A stretch of 64,000 bases of DNA from the NCBI RefSeq assembly GCF_964019385.1, contig NC_088643.1:14720008-14784007 (forward strand). Reading direction: 5' to 3'. Under the pieces are notes generated by a model, which did not search any database, had not been told where the DNA came from, and was given only the letters and a program-made list of their open reading frames with translations. Made by a program: the position numbers and the translations under genes. Of the stretch, positions 1-10,904 are shown in pieces. The stretch is from Sycon ciliatum. Its lineage: Eukaryota > Porifera > Calcarea > Leucosolenida > Sycettidae. Position 1 is the stretch's first letter; the number at the start of each line of letters is the position of its first letter.

Positions 1-411
1 TCTAGCCCAGCTTCTCAAACCAGCAGCATGCAGCGGCAGAAGTACGCGCCATCAGCATGCCAATGGTCTGCTCAGCCAGCCAGCTCGCAGTCGGTGTGGC
101 CAAACGAGATTCGCCACCGCAGGAGCATTGCTGTGGAACAGTTTGCCTAGAGAGGTGCGCACCGTATCCAGATTGCAAGATTTTAAGCTAGCCTGCCTTC
201 CTTATGTATGCCTGAAATAGGTTGTGTTTCGTCAGGTTTTGACATGTTCCTTTCTTCTCAGTATTCTCGCTCGCATAGTACTCCACTTCTATGATAATAT
301 TGCCTATGCTGTTGCTCATTAGGATTTTGGCAAATTCTATCCTTCGCTTTCATATAACTGGGCCAGGAACCCGTTTGAACTTGCGAAGTAAAATAAAATC
401 AATCAATCAAT
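1..411 (+). mobile_element. LINE 3' end, truncated by window edge
   Basis: Before about 220 the plus strand still reads like the last residues of a LINE reverse transcriptase (a PREVRTVSRLQDFKLA-like C-terminus), with an early stop before it. A 3' UTR follows, ending in a GCGAAGTAAAATAAAA box and a short (TCAA)n tail at about 393-410. The same 3' box occurs at 25101-25116, and an inverted version occurs in the LINE copies at 13142 and 53148. The catalytic part lies outside the window. Confidence 0.7.
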
Positions 412-544
412 CCTTATGTGTAATACATGTAGAGGCTAAGGATTTATTGCAATTACATACCAGTATAAAAACCGAGGTCCCCCGACATTTTTATAACTGA
501 TATGTAATTGCAATAAATCCTGAGGCTACTACATTTATTATGCA

Positions 545-945
545 TGTACATAGTTGACCTTCACTTTCACTAAAAAGGAGTATTATTTTTATAAACAGTA
601 TTTATTGGCCGTAGTGGTATTTTATACATACATACATACATACATAGTTGACCTTCACTTTCACTAAAAAGGAGTATTTTATAAACAGTATTTATAGGCC
701 GTAGTGGTATTTTATAAACAGTATTTATTGGCTCGAAAGCCAATAAATACTGTTTATAAAATACCACAACGGCCAAAAAATAATGTTTATGAAATACTCC
801 TTTTTGGGGAAAAGTGCAGTGCTACATGGAAAAGTGCAGTGGTATTTATTGAGTCAAAGCAAATTTTATTTGAATTTGATACTGTTGATGATGTGGTCAC
901 TAATATAATGAGTGTGGGAATTTATCAAAGGTCAATATATTAATA
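545..945. repeat. Palindrome-bearing repeat (foldback-like)
   Basis: A block of about 60 bp (ACTAAAAAGGAGTATTTTAT...GGCCGTAGTGG) appears twice in direct orientation (about 575-630 and 664-710) and then inverted. The inverted part makes a hairpin with a CGAA loop at 734-737. The inner 30-nt arms (704-733 and 738-767) are perfect. With one mismatch they extend to 697 and 774, and more loosely to about 660 and 812. The downstream part (790-945) has a diverged copy at 58560-58715, so this is a dispersed repeat. No ORF is credible. It may be a foldback DNA element or MITE. Confidence 0.7.
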
Positions 946-1086
946 ATAGTGCAATGAAGACCTGGAGTCTGTGGGGGTTGGTCCTAGGAAAAACCTAAAA
1001 TGTATTTGATAATAATAACGCGACGTTCCCGGCACTTCTCTATTTACATGTAATGCAAAGTCGAAAATAACAGAGAACTTTAATCG

Positions 1087-1710
1087 AGAAATTATTATTA
1101 TTATTATTTGTTTTACATCGGAAGCTCAACAGTGCAGCTGCACAAGTATGAAGAGGCCGATGGGACCAAAAGAATAAAATAAAATAAAATAGAAAAAAAA
1201 AGAACAAACAATGTATATACATGTACATCAGTGTAAATGTTCAAATGTTTAGAAAAAAGGGGGAATGAGTGGTGAACATAAATAGAAAAGAAGAAAAACG
1301 TATGCTGAATGAACCTGGGCAATATTATACATGTAGCTGGTGAGAGACTAAACGTTGCCAACGTTGTCAAACAAAATTGCACGATATCGTTCAAACCAAA
1401 CTGGATCATCCAATAAGCGCTTAAAACCACGATCGAACTGAGAGGTAAACAAAGAGGATTTCAAGTCATTAGGTAGAGCATTAAAAAACAGAGCAGCACG
1501 AAGCACAAAGGATTTTTGACCGAGTGTTGTTCTGCATTTTAAATACGGGATATCATGTGTGTCGCGATAACGCGTGCTCCAGGTAGATTGCGGGGCTGGG
1601 AATAACGATGTAAATACAGGCAAAGGGCGAAGAATATGATTAATGAAAATGAACTTCCCAGTTGACACCAGAAAATAGAAGTCCATAAGACAAAGCCTGA
1701 ACAAGAAGAA
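1087..1710 (-). mobile_element. LINE fragment, RT C-terminus and 3' tail
   Basis: The minus strand reads a LINE RT C-terminus ending at 1348. It includes a TRYRDTHDIPYLKCRT stretch and an ALFFNALPNDLKSS motif of the usual FWNxLP type. Downstream (lower coordinates) the 3' UTR ends in CCGATGTAAAACAAA and an (ATA)n tail at about 1087-1108, resembling the 3' box of other LINEs here. The insertion is 5' truncated. Upstream the frame runs into a GGCTGTGAGTTGTC minisatellite, which is not part of the protein. Confidence 0.7.
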
Positions 1711-1724
1711 GACAGTGCGGTGTG

Positions 1725-1895
1725 GCTGTGAATTGTCGCGCTGTGACTTGGTGTGGCTGTGAGTTGTCTTGGCTGTGACTTGGCTCGCTGTGAGTTGACG
1801 ACACTGTGAGTTGTCTTGGCTGTGTGTTGACGACACTGTGAGCTGTCGGCTGTGAGTTGTCGCGCTGTGAGCTGTCTCGCGGTGACCTGTCGTGT
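1725..1895. repeat. Minisatellite of GGCTGTGAGTTGTC-like units
   Basis: About ten imperfect copies of a 14-24 bp unit (GCTGTGAGTTGTC with variants) run through this stretch. It keeps one minus-strand frame open, encoding low-complexity T/S/Q/H-rich residues, but this is a repeat effect. From 1896 to about 2570 no gene or recognisable repeat was seen. Confidence 0.75.
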
Positions 1896-2569
1896 TTCCT
1901 ACAATGTCATGTATGTATAGTTTGTACACGTAAGAACGTACATTGATAACTGGTCACGACATGCAGAGCTTCAGTACAAACGAAAATACAGTGCAAGTAA
2001 AAAAAAGAAACATTTATTTATCACAACTATCACAAATCATGGAACTTTGATTCTGAAATATAGGCAATCATCTAAATGGCTGCCTCGACTTTCTGCGTCG
2101 ACTTTCTGCCTCGACTTTCTTGTGTAATAGCGGGAGGTACAATTATGAAAGATTTTATTATGTAGGTCAGCACGTGGACATGTTCGTTGCAAGTACATGG
2201 AGTGTTTCCCCCAGTTTCCAGGTATAAACAATATCATGCTATCGCAAACGATAACTCTGCAAATCTTTTAATTAAAATCAATAGCCACTGCCATCATCTA
2301 AGTTTCTAATGCAACTCATAATGTGGTGTTGTTGGGACCTCGCCTCCGCTGTTCTCAGCGCCTCACTCGTTCTTGTGTCTTACTTCTTCATTTTTTAGGG
2401 ATACTTGTGAAGATCTTTTTTTCTTCGTTTTACTGTCCCTTGTTTTTTTGCAATACCAATTCGGTGGAGAGAATGGAACTCTCCAAAAACAATAAGTAAC
2501 TCCAAAGCACGAAAAAGGGCCAAAAATTAAACCAAGACCATGTGCGATTTAACATGTTATTTAGAAAGA

Positions 2570-2760
2570 CAGTGTCTGACTGCTCCTCTTTGGATTCAGC
2601 GCTGACATCACGAGGGCATCCTTCTTGTGCCACGCTGCACTTCTTTGGATTCAGCGCAGACTTCACGAGGGCATCCTTCTTAGGGACCATCGCAAAAGTT
2701 CGCAGAAGCCCCTGAAACGAAGAGCATACGATTGGGGGGGGGGGGGGGGGGTGGGGAGGG
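2570..2760. repeat. 54-55 bp minisatellite element, copy 1
   Basis: There are two copies of a ~55-bp unit (CACGCTGCACTTCTTTGGAT...CACGAGGGCATCC). They are followed by GGGACCATCGC, a GAAGCCCCTGAAACG segment and a run of about 19 G residues. Copy 2 at 4335-4595 carries the flank segment on the opposite side and in inverted orientation. This suggests one element with inverted ends and a central tandem array. Confidence 0.65.
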
Positions 2761-2941
2761 AGTCGGTGTCGAAAATCGCAAACCGGGCTTCAATTCAAAA
2801 ACGTATTGACGACATGTAGGAGCTGATATAGATTAGCATGCCATCACAGCCAGCGTAGATCGCTTGTCAGGACGCGTAGTCCATTCATGCAACTGCGCGT
2901 GTCGCGTAGCTGGCTGCCTGTACACTGTGTGTAGTCTAGTA

Positions 2942-3126
2942 CAGTCGTCCCTCTCTAATCCGGCACTTTATAATCCAGCACCCTCGATAAACCGGCACAA
3001 TTTTCAGTAGCCAAATGTCCTCTTCATGCACATTGCAGCAGTAGATCAGATTTGTTAATCCAGCACCCTCCCTAATCCAGCAGATTTTCGTGGCACAAAT
3101 AGTGCCGGATTATAGAGGGACCACTG
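2942..3126. mobile_element. pogo/Tigger-like MITE, 185 bp
   Basis: Both ends carry a ~24-bp terminal inverted repeat beginning CAGTNGTCCCTCTNTAATCC, and both sides are flanked by the dinucleotide TA (2940-2941 and 3127-3128). The TIR start CAGT and the TA duplication are typical of pogo/Tigger-type Tc1-mariner MITEs. The interior is non-coding and contains a repeat of the AATCCAGCACCCTC subterminal motif. Confidence 0.85.
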
Positions 3127-3212
3127 TACCAAGAGTCCATAAAACGCGTGGTTTATGAACCCCTAGCCCTGCTGGTACTAGTACCGGTGGTAGTGTAGAG
3201 TTACTCGTCCAC

Positions 3213-4189
3213 TAGGCTCCGGCGGATTATGCTCGCGAAATCATGGAATTTATTCTTTCATGGATTCTCGCATTATGCTCGCAAAATCCTCATATTATGC
3301 TTTGGCACGCGCGGATACATGTTCACTTTGTTGTACTTATGGAGCCCCAAAGTTCGGAAAATCGTGTGCCTTTTTGTACTTGCAAGTGGCCATAAGTACA
3401 ACAATATGTTACACGAGTATCCCTATACCAAGGTGTCCATGCATGCTAGTGATTATCATGGAAAAGGGTAAACATTACTTCAGTAAAATATTTTTTCATT
3501 GCCAAATCAGTTTGAGTTACCTTTGAAAATGATCATGTTCAACTATCTTCGTAATCGTCATACTCGTCCAACCGATATGTCACCCTCACCCTGCGAATAA
3601 TCAGCTCATCTCTTCCGTAGCTCCACCTCTCCTTCCATCATGACCGAACACCAACTACACGGCCTCAATTTTGTTAATTATTATACCGTAGCAATGTCCG
3701 AAGCCTGCACAGACATGGCAGCTAAAATCCAGAGGTCATGACTTCGTATCATGAATAATGAACATGTACGCAGAGTCAGTTTGCGGACTACCCGTCACTA
3801 TCTCGTCCGCCGCCCCAGGATACCTGATAAAGGCTGATTCACTCGCATCTTCTGCTACATGTACTGCATCAGTGTGAGAAAGAACTAACTTTAAAGAAGA
3901 CGAGTTCGACCATACAATAATGTATTGCCATGATTTCTACCCTGCTTTTCATTGAAAACACTATCTCAGTATCTGCAGTGCATGTCCTCCAACTTCAAGC
4001 CCTTTACCATGCAGACCACCAGGACTGATCAGGTGCATTGTACACTATTGTGTAGCCTGGCAGCATACTAGAACTGTGGTACAATCATGTAGTTATGCTC
4101 CTACCTCCGAGAGGATGCCAAATTATGCTCCAAATTTTCAACCGCCAAATTATGCCAATAATTATGCCGGCATAATCCGCCGGTGCCTA
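3213..4189. mobile_element. hAT-like MITE, family A, 977 bp
   Basis: The ends are TAGGCTCCGGCGGATTATGC and, inverted, TAGGCACCGGCGGATTATGC. The exact 8-bp duplication TCGTCCAC lies at 3205-3212 and 4190-4197. An 8-bp TSD with TAGG termini points to the hAT superfamily. The terminal ~150 bp repeat the motif ATTATGC in both orientations, as expected of transposase binding sites. No transposase ORF is present. An internal block (about 3833-3975) recurs alone at 10905-11075. A second complete copy is at 57019-57870 and a truncated one at 6012-6560. Confidence 0.9.
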
Positions 4190-4334
4190 TCGTCCACTGA
4201 TCCTGCAACAACTCGGGTCGGCCGGAATGTTTGTCCAACTGGAGTGATTTTGTTCAGTCGTTGTAGTCCTTGCTAGAGTAATAATTATTATGTGAGCATC
4301 CAAGTGAAATAAAGAAGCCCATATTGTGACTGTC

Positions 4335-4595
4335 GTTTCGTTTGTGGGGGGAGGGAGGGGGGTCAGGCCCGAAACAAACGGTCTTCGTTTCGGGGGCTTC
4401 TGCGAACATTTGCGATGGTCCCTTAAGTCACGCTGCACTTCTTGGGATTCAGCGCAGACTTCACGAGAGCATCCTTCTTATGTCACGCTGCACTTCTTTG
4501 GATTCAGCGCTGACTTCACGAGGGCATCCTTCTTATGTCACGCTGCACTTCTTTGGGTTCAGCGCTGACTTGAGGAGGGCATCCTTCTTATGTAA
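4335..4595. repeat. 54-55 bp minisatellite element, copy 2
   Basis: A G-rich end (GTGGGGGGAGGGAGGGGGG), a GTTTCGGGGGCTTCTGCG segment and GCGATGGTCCC are followed by three ~55-bp units of CACGCTGCACTTCTTTGG...GAGGGCATCC. It is related to 2570-2760, with the flank inverted relative to the array. Confidence 0.65.
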
Positions 4596-4597
4596 CA

Positions 4598-5495
4598 AGG
4601 AGGCACTGCTGATACGAGAACTCGAGAATGAGATAACCCTCATCAATGCCAACTTTCCAAATCCAATTGACATAGTGTCTTCTCACTAACTTCGGCGTTG
4701 TGATTGACTCTGCACACTCTTGGGTACACCACATCGAATAATATCTGGAAAAAATCAAGTAAATCCTTAGGAATTCTCTCCCCCCACTGCTCCTACCTCC
4801 CACTTTCTTGCAAGCTTCTTTTTTATTTAGCATACCTTCGCCCAATATTTGATTATGCCGATACGTCTTGGGTTGGATTATCCTCTTCCGCTGCTGCAAA
4901 GCTTGAAATACACCACAAGAAAATCCTTAAAATTCTCCTCCGTCAACCCCGCATGCTCTCATCATCCGCTCTTTTTAAAATCGCTCACACAACCCCGTTA
5001 TCACATGGACGCAGTGCACACCTGGCTTCTCTTGTCCATTCTATTAAATTAAGCTTGAGTTGTGCCCACCTCATCTTATGTGTTTTATTGGTTCTCTTCT
5101 CTAAGAACTAGAAACTCGCTCTTATTCCCTAAGTGTAACTCATCCACTCTGTTGCGCTCCCCTCTCTTTATTGCTTTTTCTGTTTGGCTCACTCTACCCA
5201 GAGAAGTTAAGGACCTGACCTCACTCCGCCTGTTTAAGATCCGTACCGCCCCTTATTTACTACGACATAAATAGCTGATTATCCACATGTCCTTTGCGTC
5301 TCTGTGTTTTTCAATGTTTTTATTTGACATTATGTTTCTTTACGGAGTTGTTATTGCTGTTCATTTTGCTACTCTTTCTTTTTCCTTCCCCTTATTTTTA
5401 TTTATCGCCGTGGTTGGCAATCAACCACTCTCTTAACATTGGCCGGTGTTTCCACCGAGTCTTGAGATGTTGTAATAAATAAAAAACAAATGATG
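4598..5495 (+). mobile_element. LINE fragment, RT C-terminal part, family D
   Basis: Broken plus-strand frames read a LINE RT thumb/C-terminus. In order they are FGVVIDSAHSWVHHIE, then LAYLRPIFDYADTSWVGLSS and a KILKILLRQPRML stretch. The final segment has WLTLPREVKDLTSLRLFKI and a stop at about 5272. At least two frameshifts or stops separate these. The 3' end has GCCGTGGTTGGCA, GAGATGTTGTAATAAATAAA and an A-rich tail. The same 3' sequence is at about 43520-43590, so this is a dispersed family. It is 5' truncated and dead. Confidence 0.8.
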
Positions 5496-5739
5496 AGCTA
5501 GTAAAAAGAGGCATAACGTAGGGCCCTGATCATGATCTTACAAGCTCTCACGTTGGGCACTGCGTGATATAGCTATATAGAGCGTGACTAAGTAATCCGG
5601 GTGTTTGTGAATAATGTTGAAGAGAACAACAACGGAAATGTACAAAACAAAAAGAGAAAAGGAATTCAAGAGAGCAAAGCCAGTGGTCTTGTCTGTATCG
5701 TCATCAGGCTTTCCCCAAATCGGACAGCCAAATTTCTCA

Positions 5740-5990
5740 CATACACATACACTCACACGCGCGTACACACGCACACCCACACATTCTCTAAATCTCTCTC
5801 TCTCACACACAATTCATTCTCTAAATCTCTCTCTCTCACACGCACACATTCATTCTCTAAATCTCTCTCACACACACACACATTTATTCTCTACATTTCT
5901 CACACACACACACGCACACACACATTCATTCTCTAAATCCCACACACCCCCCCCCCACCCCCCCCCCCCCCCCACCCCCACACACACACA
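5740..5990. repeat. CA/CT-rich minisatellite and poly-C tract
   Basis: Units of the form CACACATTCATTCTCTAAATC with CTCTCTCTCACAC spacers are repeated several times and run into a C-rich tract at about 5947-5979. The same unit occurs at 34180-34650 and inverted at 36830-37200 inside the Penelope-like element. Reading frames across it (S/H/T-rich) are artefacts. The flank 5496-5739 shows nothing recognisable. Confidence 0.8.
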
Positions 5991-6011
5991 CTGTGGACTG
6001 TTAGGCATAAC

Positions 6012-6560
6012 TAGGCTCCGACGGATTGTGCTCGCGAAATCATGGAAATGGGCTTTAATGGATTCTCGCGTTATGCTCGCAGAATCTTCATATTACGCTT
6101 TGGCATCGGGGATACTTATACACTTTGTTGCACACTTGGAGCCTCAGAGTTCGGGAAATGGTGCGTTTATCGAACTTGCAAGTGGTGAATTTTACATTGG
6201 CAAATTAGTTATCTTTGATATATCATGTTCAACTGTCGACGTAGTCGTCATACTCGTCCAACATGTCAACCTCACCCTTCTGATAATCAGGTCATATCTG
6301 CAGCACTGCAACTCCACCTCTCCTTCCATCACGACCGAACATCAACTATGCCTCGTAAATTATTTCACAGTTTTAGAGTAATATCCACTAGATCAAGTAC
6401 ATACACAGGTACCGATATTTGAAATAGGAGTTGGCGATAAGATTATAGCCTTTACAGACATGGAGGCTGGCAAAATCCAAAGGTCAAGACTTCGTATTAT
6501 GCGCAACATGTACGCAGAGTTTTGCCGACAACCCGTCAATACATACTTTCTCGTTTTCCA
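6012..6560. mobile_element. hAT-like MITE family A, truncated copy
   Basis: It starts with TAGGCTCCGACGGATTGTGC and is collinear with 3213-3810 of the complete copy, including the GACATGG...AAATCCAAAGGTC and CATGTACGCAGAGT blocks. The 3' TIR is missing. A LINE 3' end begins at about 6560. Confidence 0.75.
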
Positions 6561-6561
6561 T

Positions 6562-6651
6562 TCTTACTTAGGAGACTCCCTTCAATAGGCATCTATTTGC
6601 CTCTGGAGGATCGGTGAAATAAAAATCAATCAATCAATCAATCAATACATG
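6562..6651 (+). mobile_element. LINE 3' end with (ATCA)n tail
   Basis: GGAGACTCCC, ATAGGCATCTATTTGCC and CTCTGGAGGATCGGTGAAAT are followed by a (CAAT)n tail. A diverged copy on the opposite strand is at 43674-43735. The stem GGCA/TGCC here is GGTA/TACC there. Only the last ~80 bp of the element remain. Confidence 0.65.
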
Positions 6652-6666
6652 ATGATTTTATAAGTA

Positions 6667-6830
6667 CAGTAAAACCTGGTGTATGTTGACCTCTCGTTTT
6701 AGCGACCACCTCCTCTTAACGACCGGTTTTCCATGGAGGGACAGTTCTACACAGACACTGTGGGACCTGGTTCTGAAGACCATCTGGCTTTCACGACCGC
6801 TTTTGCTTGTGGCAGACTGGTCGTAAATTT
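6667..6830. mobile_element. pogo-like MITE, diverged copy
   Basis: It begins CAGTAAAACCTGGTGTATGTT after TA. It contains GTTCTACACAGACACTGTG and GACCTGGTTCT, which are the reverse complement of sequence inside the complete MITE at 44225-44401. The right TIR has decayed. Confidence 0.65.
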
Positions 6831-7444
6831 CGAAAAATAAGAATTTTGGAGTTAGAATTCGGGAGTGGTGTCAAAAGAGAGGTAATGGATTGAAGTTTCA
6901 TCCTGTGAACTTTGAGCTTCATAGCTAGTCTTGTTCCTAAGATATAAGCGCATGTAAATGCGCTTTTTCATGCGTGACCTAAAATTATGGCATGTCAAGA
7001 ATTATTTAAAATTTGCGCTGTACGTACACTGAGTCTGTCAGCGCTGCAGAGCTCCAGCAGCACAGATCGATGCTGGGATAGAGCTGGCCTCAGAGACTGA
7101 GAAGAAGTCATGAAAGCACCGCAGAGCCACCAGGAAAGGTGTACTGGACACAGCTGTTGACAAAGAAGGCATCACATTATTATCGTGGTGCTTTAGGAGG
7201 TATTATTTGAGTGCCAATTTTCAGTGTCCCGCTTTAGGAGCTGCATCTGCGCCTTGATACTTGAAGGGTGGTGGCGTTCCTACGGATGCGGAAAACCCGG
7301 TTTCCAGCCGAGTCTCACGCGAACCGTGAATTTTTTTAATTTTTCAGTGTTTTTTAGGGTACTGGCAAAATGGGGTGCATGATGCTGCCTAGGATGTGCT
7401 TCAGATGGTTGCATAATGTTTATAATAATTTTCTTTTCAGTATG
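6831..7444. other. No gene seen; contains a repeat shared with 48241-49100
   Basis: The segment 7223-7330 (GCTTTAGGAGCTGCATCTGC ... GCCGAGTCTCACGCG) is the same sequence that flanks the nested MITE at 48307-49052. Here it is uninterrupted, so it serves as an empty-site control. The rest shows no ORF or motif I can name. Confidence 0.6.
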
Positions 7445-9251
7445 TGTTGTGAACCCTCCGGTTCTCTAAAGTATCAGGAACGAACGACCCCACACGGCAC
7501 GAGGACAACTATTTATTCTCAACAGTATATTTCACTTCCATCGACTAACAACAATGAACAATGAATGAACAACGAATGTAACTGAATGACTAACACTAAA
7601 ACCACCAGGTAGTTATAGCGTGAAAATGACAGCGTATATGAGAAAAGCATACACATACAACATACAATTACAACGCACACAGCAAACCGCACATAGCGCC
7701 TGTAGCGTATGCCACGTCGTAAACATCAGTGGTACGGCGGAGTCGGGATACAGCTGCATTGAAACGAACACAATGTCACAAGCGAGAAGGCCTTTCACTC
7801 TCAAGAACTTGTCGTTTCACAACATTCTCCCCACCAAAGGGCTTCTCACCGCCGTACAACAACTCACAAGTCAAACGATTTGGGGCTTACTACGCGTCAT
7901 CTGCTGCTGCGGTGGTGGCCATGGTAGAATATCACTAATGCCCACCAATTCAGAAAACTCGACATCGCGAAGCTTGCCGCTGTGGACTGTCGCACACGAC
8001 ACTGTCACCGATCCACTTCGACATGGGGCAGACGCTGGACCAGACAACACACAACCGATAATGTCATAAAGCTGGGCGATGTGGGCTGTCACACACGACA
8101 TGGTCACCGGTACACTGCTTCGATCCGGGGCGGGCGCGGAATCCGAGGACACACATCGGATCTCTGTGTTCCACACAGTTTCGCCGCTTACTTCTTCCGT
8201 GCTAACCAGTAGTATCGCCTTTCTCATTTTCTCGGCTTCTACGCCTTGCGTTTCTAAGTCTTGCGCCTCTAACTCTTGCGCCTCTAACTCTTGCGCTTCT
8301 AACTCTTGCGCTTCTAACTCTTGGGCTTCTAACTCTTGCGCTTCTAACTCTTGCGCCTCTACGTCTTGCACCTCTACGTCTTGCGCCTCTACGTCTTGCG
8401 CCTCTACGTCGTTCGCCTCTACGTCGTTCGGCCGAGACTCCAGCTGCTTCTGAGCGTCTCCGACCGATGTCGCCATGCTCTGTACCGACGCAGTGGGCCT
8501 TGGAACTGATCCTCCAACTGGCTTCGAATACTCCTCTGACCGCTGCTTGTCTGTAAGTAAAGTCTTACACGCCTTGTCCGGCGTACTTCCGGGCGAGGCA
8601 AGCAAATCTCGCTTTGCTTCCTCATAATATGTACTGACGGCGATGCGCTCGTCCATCTTCTTGAGCTTTTCGTTAAACTCTGTGCGGAGCGCACCCTCTT
8701 GCCGTCTAGCACTGCGCTCTTCAAACTCCTCGCTCTGTCTGAGCCTCTTCTCCACGTATTCTCTCAACCTATCGCCTTCAAATCCATACCGAATTCCGCT
8801 AGCGATAAAGCTGGCTTCAATAATCCATAGTTCCTGTGCCATGCTCGCTTCGTATCCTGGCGTGGTCGCCAAATGTTGTGAACCCTCCGGTTCTCTAAAG
8901 TATCAGGAACGAACGACCCCACACGGCACGAGGACAACTATTTATTCTCAACAGTATATTTCACTTCCATCGACTTACAACAATGAACAATGAATGAACA
9001 ACGAATGTAACTGAATGACTAACACTAAAACCACCAGGTAGTTATAGCGTGAAAATGACAGCGTATGAGAAAAGCATACACATACAACATACAACTACAG
9101 CGCACACAGCAAACCGCACATAGCGCCTGTAGCGTATGCCACGTCGTAAACATCAGTGGTACGGCGGAGTCGGGATACAGCTGCATTGAAACGAACACAA
9201 TGTCACAAGCGAGAAGGCCTTTCACTCTCAACAACTTGTCGTTTCACAACA
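7445..9251 (-). mobile_element. Gag-only LTR retrotransposon, copy 1
   Basis: This is a 1807-bp element on the minus strand with LTRs at 7445-7824 and 8874-9251. The LTRs run from TGTTGTGAAA to TTCACAACA on the minus strand. The 5-bp TSD is GTATG (7440-7444 and 9252-9256). The primer binding site follows the 5' LTR (minus strand TTTGGCGACCACGCCAGG, 8856-8873), and a purine tract TTTGGTGGGGAGAA (7825-7838) precedes the 3' LTR. Between them is a single gag-like ORF with no protease, RT or integrase. It is therefore non-autonomous and needs enzymes from another Gypsy-type element. The two LTRs differ at only a few positions. Confidence 0.92.
7871..8842 (-). CDS. Gag-like protein of the short LTR element, 323 aa
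   Basis: Starting at the ATG at 8842 (MAQELWIIEAS), the product is about 323 aa. The frame is open a little further upstream but only with TTG. Residues ~1-95 are charged and helical (FEGDRLREYVEKRLRQSEEF), reminiscent of Gypsy Gag N-termini. The middle holds thirteen pentapeptide units of the QELEA/QDVEA type, likely a helical rod, encoded by a 15-bp minisatellite at about 8236-8432. The C-terminal part carries an internal duplication around SVPVTMSCVTAH and SGSVTVSCATVH. No CCHC knuckle is seen. The probable role is particle formation for packaging its own RNA (inference). The family assignment rests on LTR context, not on a recognised domain. Confidence 0.75.
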   Translation of the reverse strand: MAQELWIIEASFIASGIRYGFEGDRLREYVEKRLRQSEEFEERSARRQEGALRTEFNEKLKKMDERIAVSTYYEEAKRDLLASPGSTPDKACKTLLTDKQRSEEYSKPVGGSVPRPTASVQSMATSVGDAQKQLESRPNDVEANDVEAQDVEAQDVEVQDVEAQELEAQELEAQELEAQELEAQELEAQELEAQDLETQGVEAEKMRKAILLVSTEEVSGETVWNTEIRCVSSDSAPAPDRSSVPVTMSCVTAHIAQLYDIIGCVLSGPASAPCRSGSVTVSCATVHSGKLRDVEFSELVGISDILPWPPPQQQMTRSKPQIV

Positions 9252-10082
9252 GTATGTTCCACTGTACAACTTGAACCTAAATTGAGCACTTCAAGTTCAG
9301 GATCATTCACAGGAAATATTTTGCTTCTTGAACTTGGAGCATCCATTATGCGCGGTTGCATATGCATCTTCTCGTTGCTGAACGTGGACTTCCATGTATG
9401 TAATCTTGTCATTGTTAGGTTCAGTTTCTAGTGTCATGCGTATATGATGTGTGGAGAATCCATTCACCCTGACTTTTTCAACTGTCTATGGCTAGCTCGG
9501 TTTTATGTCTGATTTTGACCGCTTTTTTCTTTTTGCAAGGCCTGAAGCCAAACTTCCCATATGCTGTTGGCTAACTGATAGTATTTTCATTGACAGTAGT
9601 CCCCAAGGAGAGTGTGTACGAAATTTGAAGTAAGTCTCTTACAAACTGACTGAGATATGGTCGGAAAACTGAAAATATACCTTTTACGACCAGACTCCCA
9701 GGGATACTACATCTGCCACCCTTAAATGACGGCTTTGAGCAGCAAAGCCAAGTTAGCCCACGCATGCACGTGTTTTGTCACGGTTCGTCACGCGGCACAT
9801 GAATAAAAAATATTTTTTCTGAAAATGGTGGATGAAAAAATAAATCTTGCATGGCCGCTTTGCCCTGCCTCGTGTCAGCAAAACAACTTCCTTGTCAACA
9901 ATTTCTGTCATCCAGTTAGCCAAAGTGACTCAAGGTTGTGTTTTTTCCCCTCCCTCCCTCCCTTTAGACATGACACGTCGGTATCTTGTGCCACATGACG
10001 AGGCCCCAAGGAGGGTCAAATGCATTTGCCTCTCAGTGTTGTGCTGTACTGTCTCAGTGTTGTGACACCTGTATGTTGTTGT
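9252..10082. other. No gene seen
   Basis: It is AT-rich with short frames only. A TTTTCTTTTCAG acceptor-like string ends at 7440, just before the LTR element, and would abut 9257 in the empty site. The sequence beyond it is not convincingly open, so I do not call an exon. Confidence 0.4.
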
Positions 10083-10462
10083 GTGGTTGACCCGCCGGTT
10101 TGAGGCATGGGTGGTCAACTGTGTACCGGTGTGTTCCCGTTTGAAGTTGCCGGGCCACCATGTGGTTGACCCGCCGGTTTGAGGCATGGGTGGTCAACTG
10201 TGTCTATTGTATCGGTGTTCCCGTTTGAAGTTGCCGGGCCACCATGTGGTTGACCCGCCGAAAATGGAGGCATGGGTGGTCAACTGTGTCTGTTGTATCG
10301 GTGTGGTCCCGTTTGAAGTTGCCGGGCCACCATGTGGTTGACCGGCCGAAAATGGAGGCATGGGTGGTCAACTGTGTCTGTTGTATCGGTGTGTTCCCGT
10401 TTGAAGTTGCCGGGCCACCATGTGGTTGACCCGCCGAAAATGGAGGCATGGGTGGTCAACCG
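10083..10462. repeat. Tandem repeat, ~77-88 bp unit, five copies
   Basis: The unit contains GTGGTTGACCCGCC, GAGGCATGGGTGGTCAACTG, TGTTCCCGTTTGAAG and TTGCCGGGCCACCAT. The starts of successive units lie near 10084, 10161, 10245, 10333 and 10420. Three inner units carry GAAAATGGAGG where the first two have GTTTGAGG. Frames across the array (WLTRRKWRHGW-like) are repeat-driven. Confidence 0.85.
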
Positions 10463-10904
10463 TGTATTTGTATCATTGAAGTTGCAATACGTACATTGCT
10501 GTGACTCGCCCGATTGCTGTTGCCGGGCACCTACGCATTTATTTGCCTACTTGTGAAGAGATATCTCTTCTGGTTTATTGCATAATTCTTGGCTCAATGT
10601 TATCCGCGGTGTCGCTCGATGCAAAGTCTCGTAAATATTTATCAGACAAAATTGCAAAAAAAAACTATGGCAAACCCCACTTCCTTGTATTCTATCTGCT
10701 TGGTGTACATGTGTCCACGTTTTGTACGTTTGCACGCACATGCGTGTGTGTGTATGTGAGAGTGTGTCTGGATAAATGTGCATATTGATGTTTTGGTTGT
10801 TTTAAGTTTTATTGTGTGTATGCGTGCATGCATGTGGGTTAAATAGGTTTTACTGTGCATGTCTGTCGACCGCCGCGCTCCGAGATGCATGTACCTGTTA
10901 TACT

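Noticed and set aside
7982-8453. Plus-strand Cys/Ser/Asn-rich frames in the short LTR element
   Set aside because: They are antisense of the QELEA pentapeptide array; the LTR, PBS and purine tract fix the element on the minus strand.
9252-9431. Spliced exon after the TTTTCTTTTCAG string at 7429-7440
   Set aside because: Sequence following the acceptor in the empty site has stops in the likely frames and no donor that restores one.
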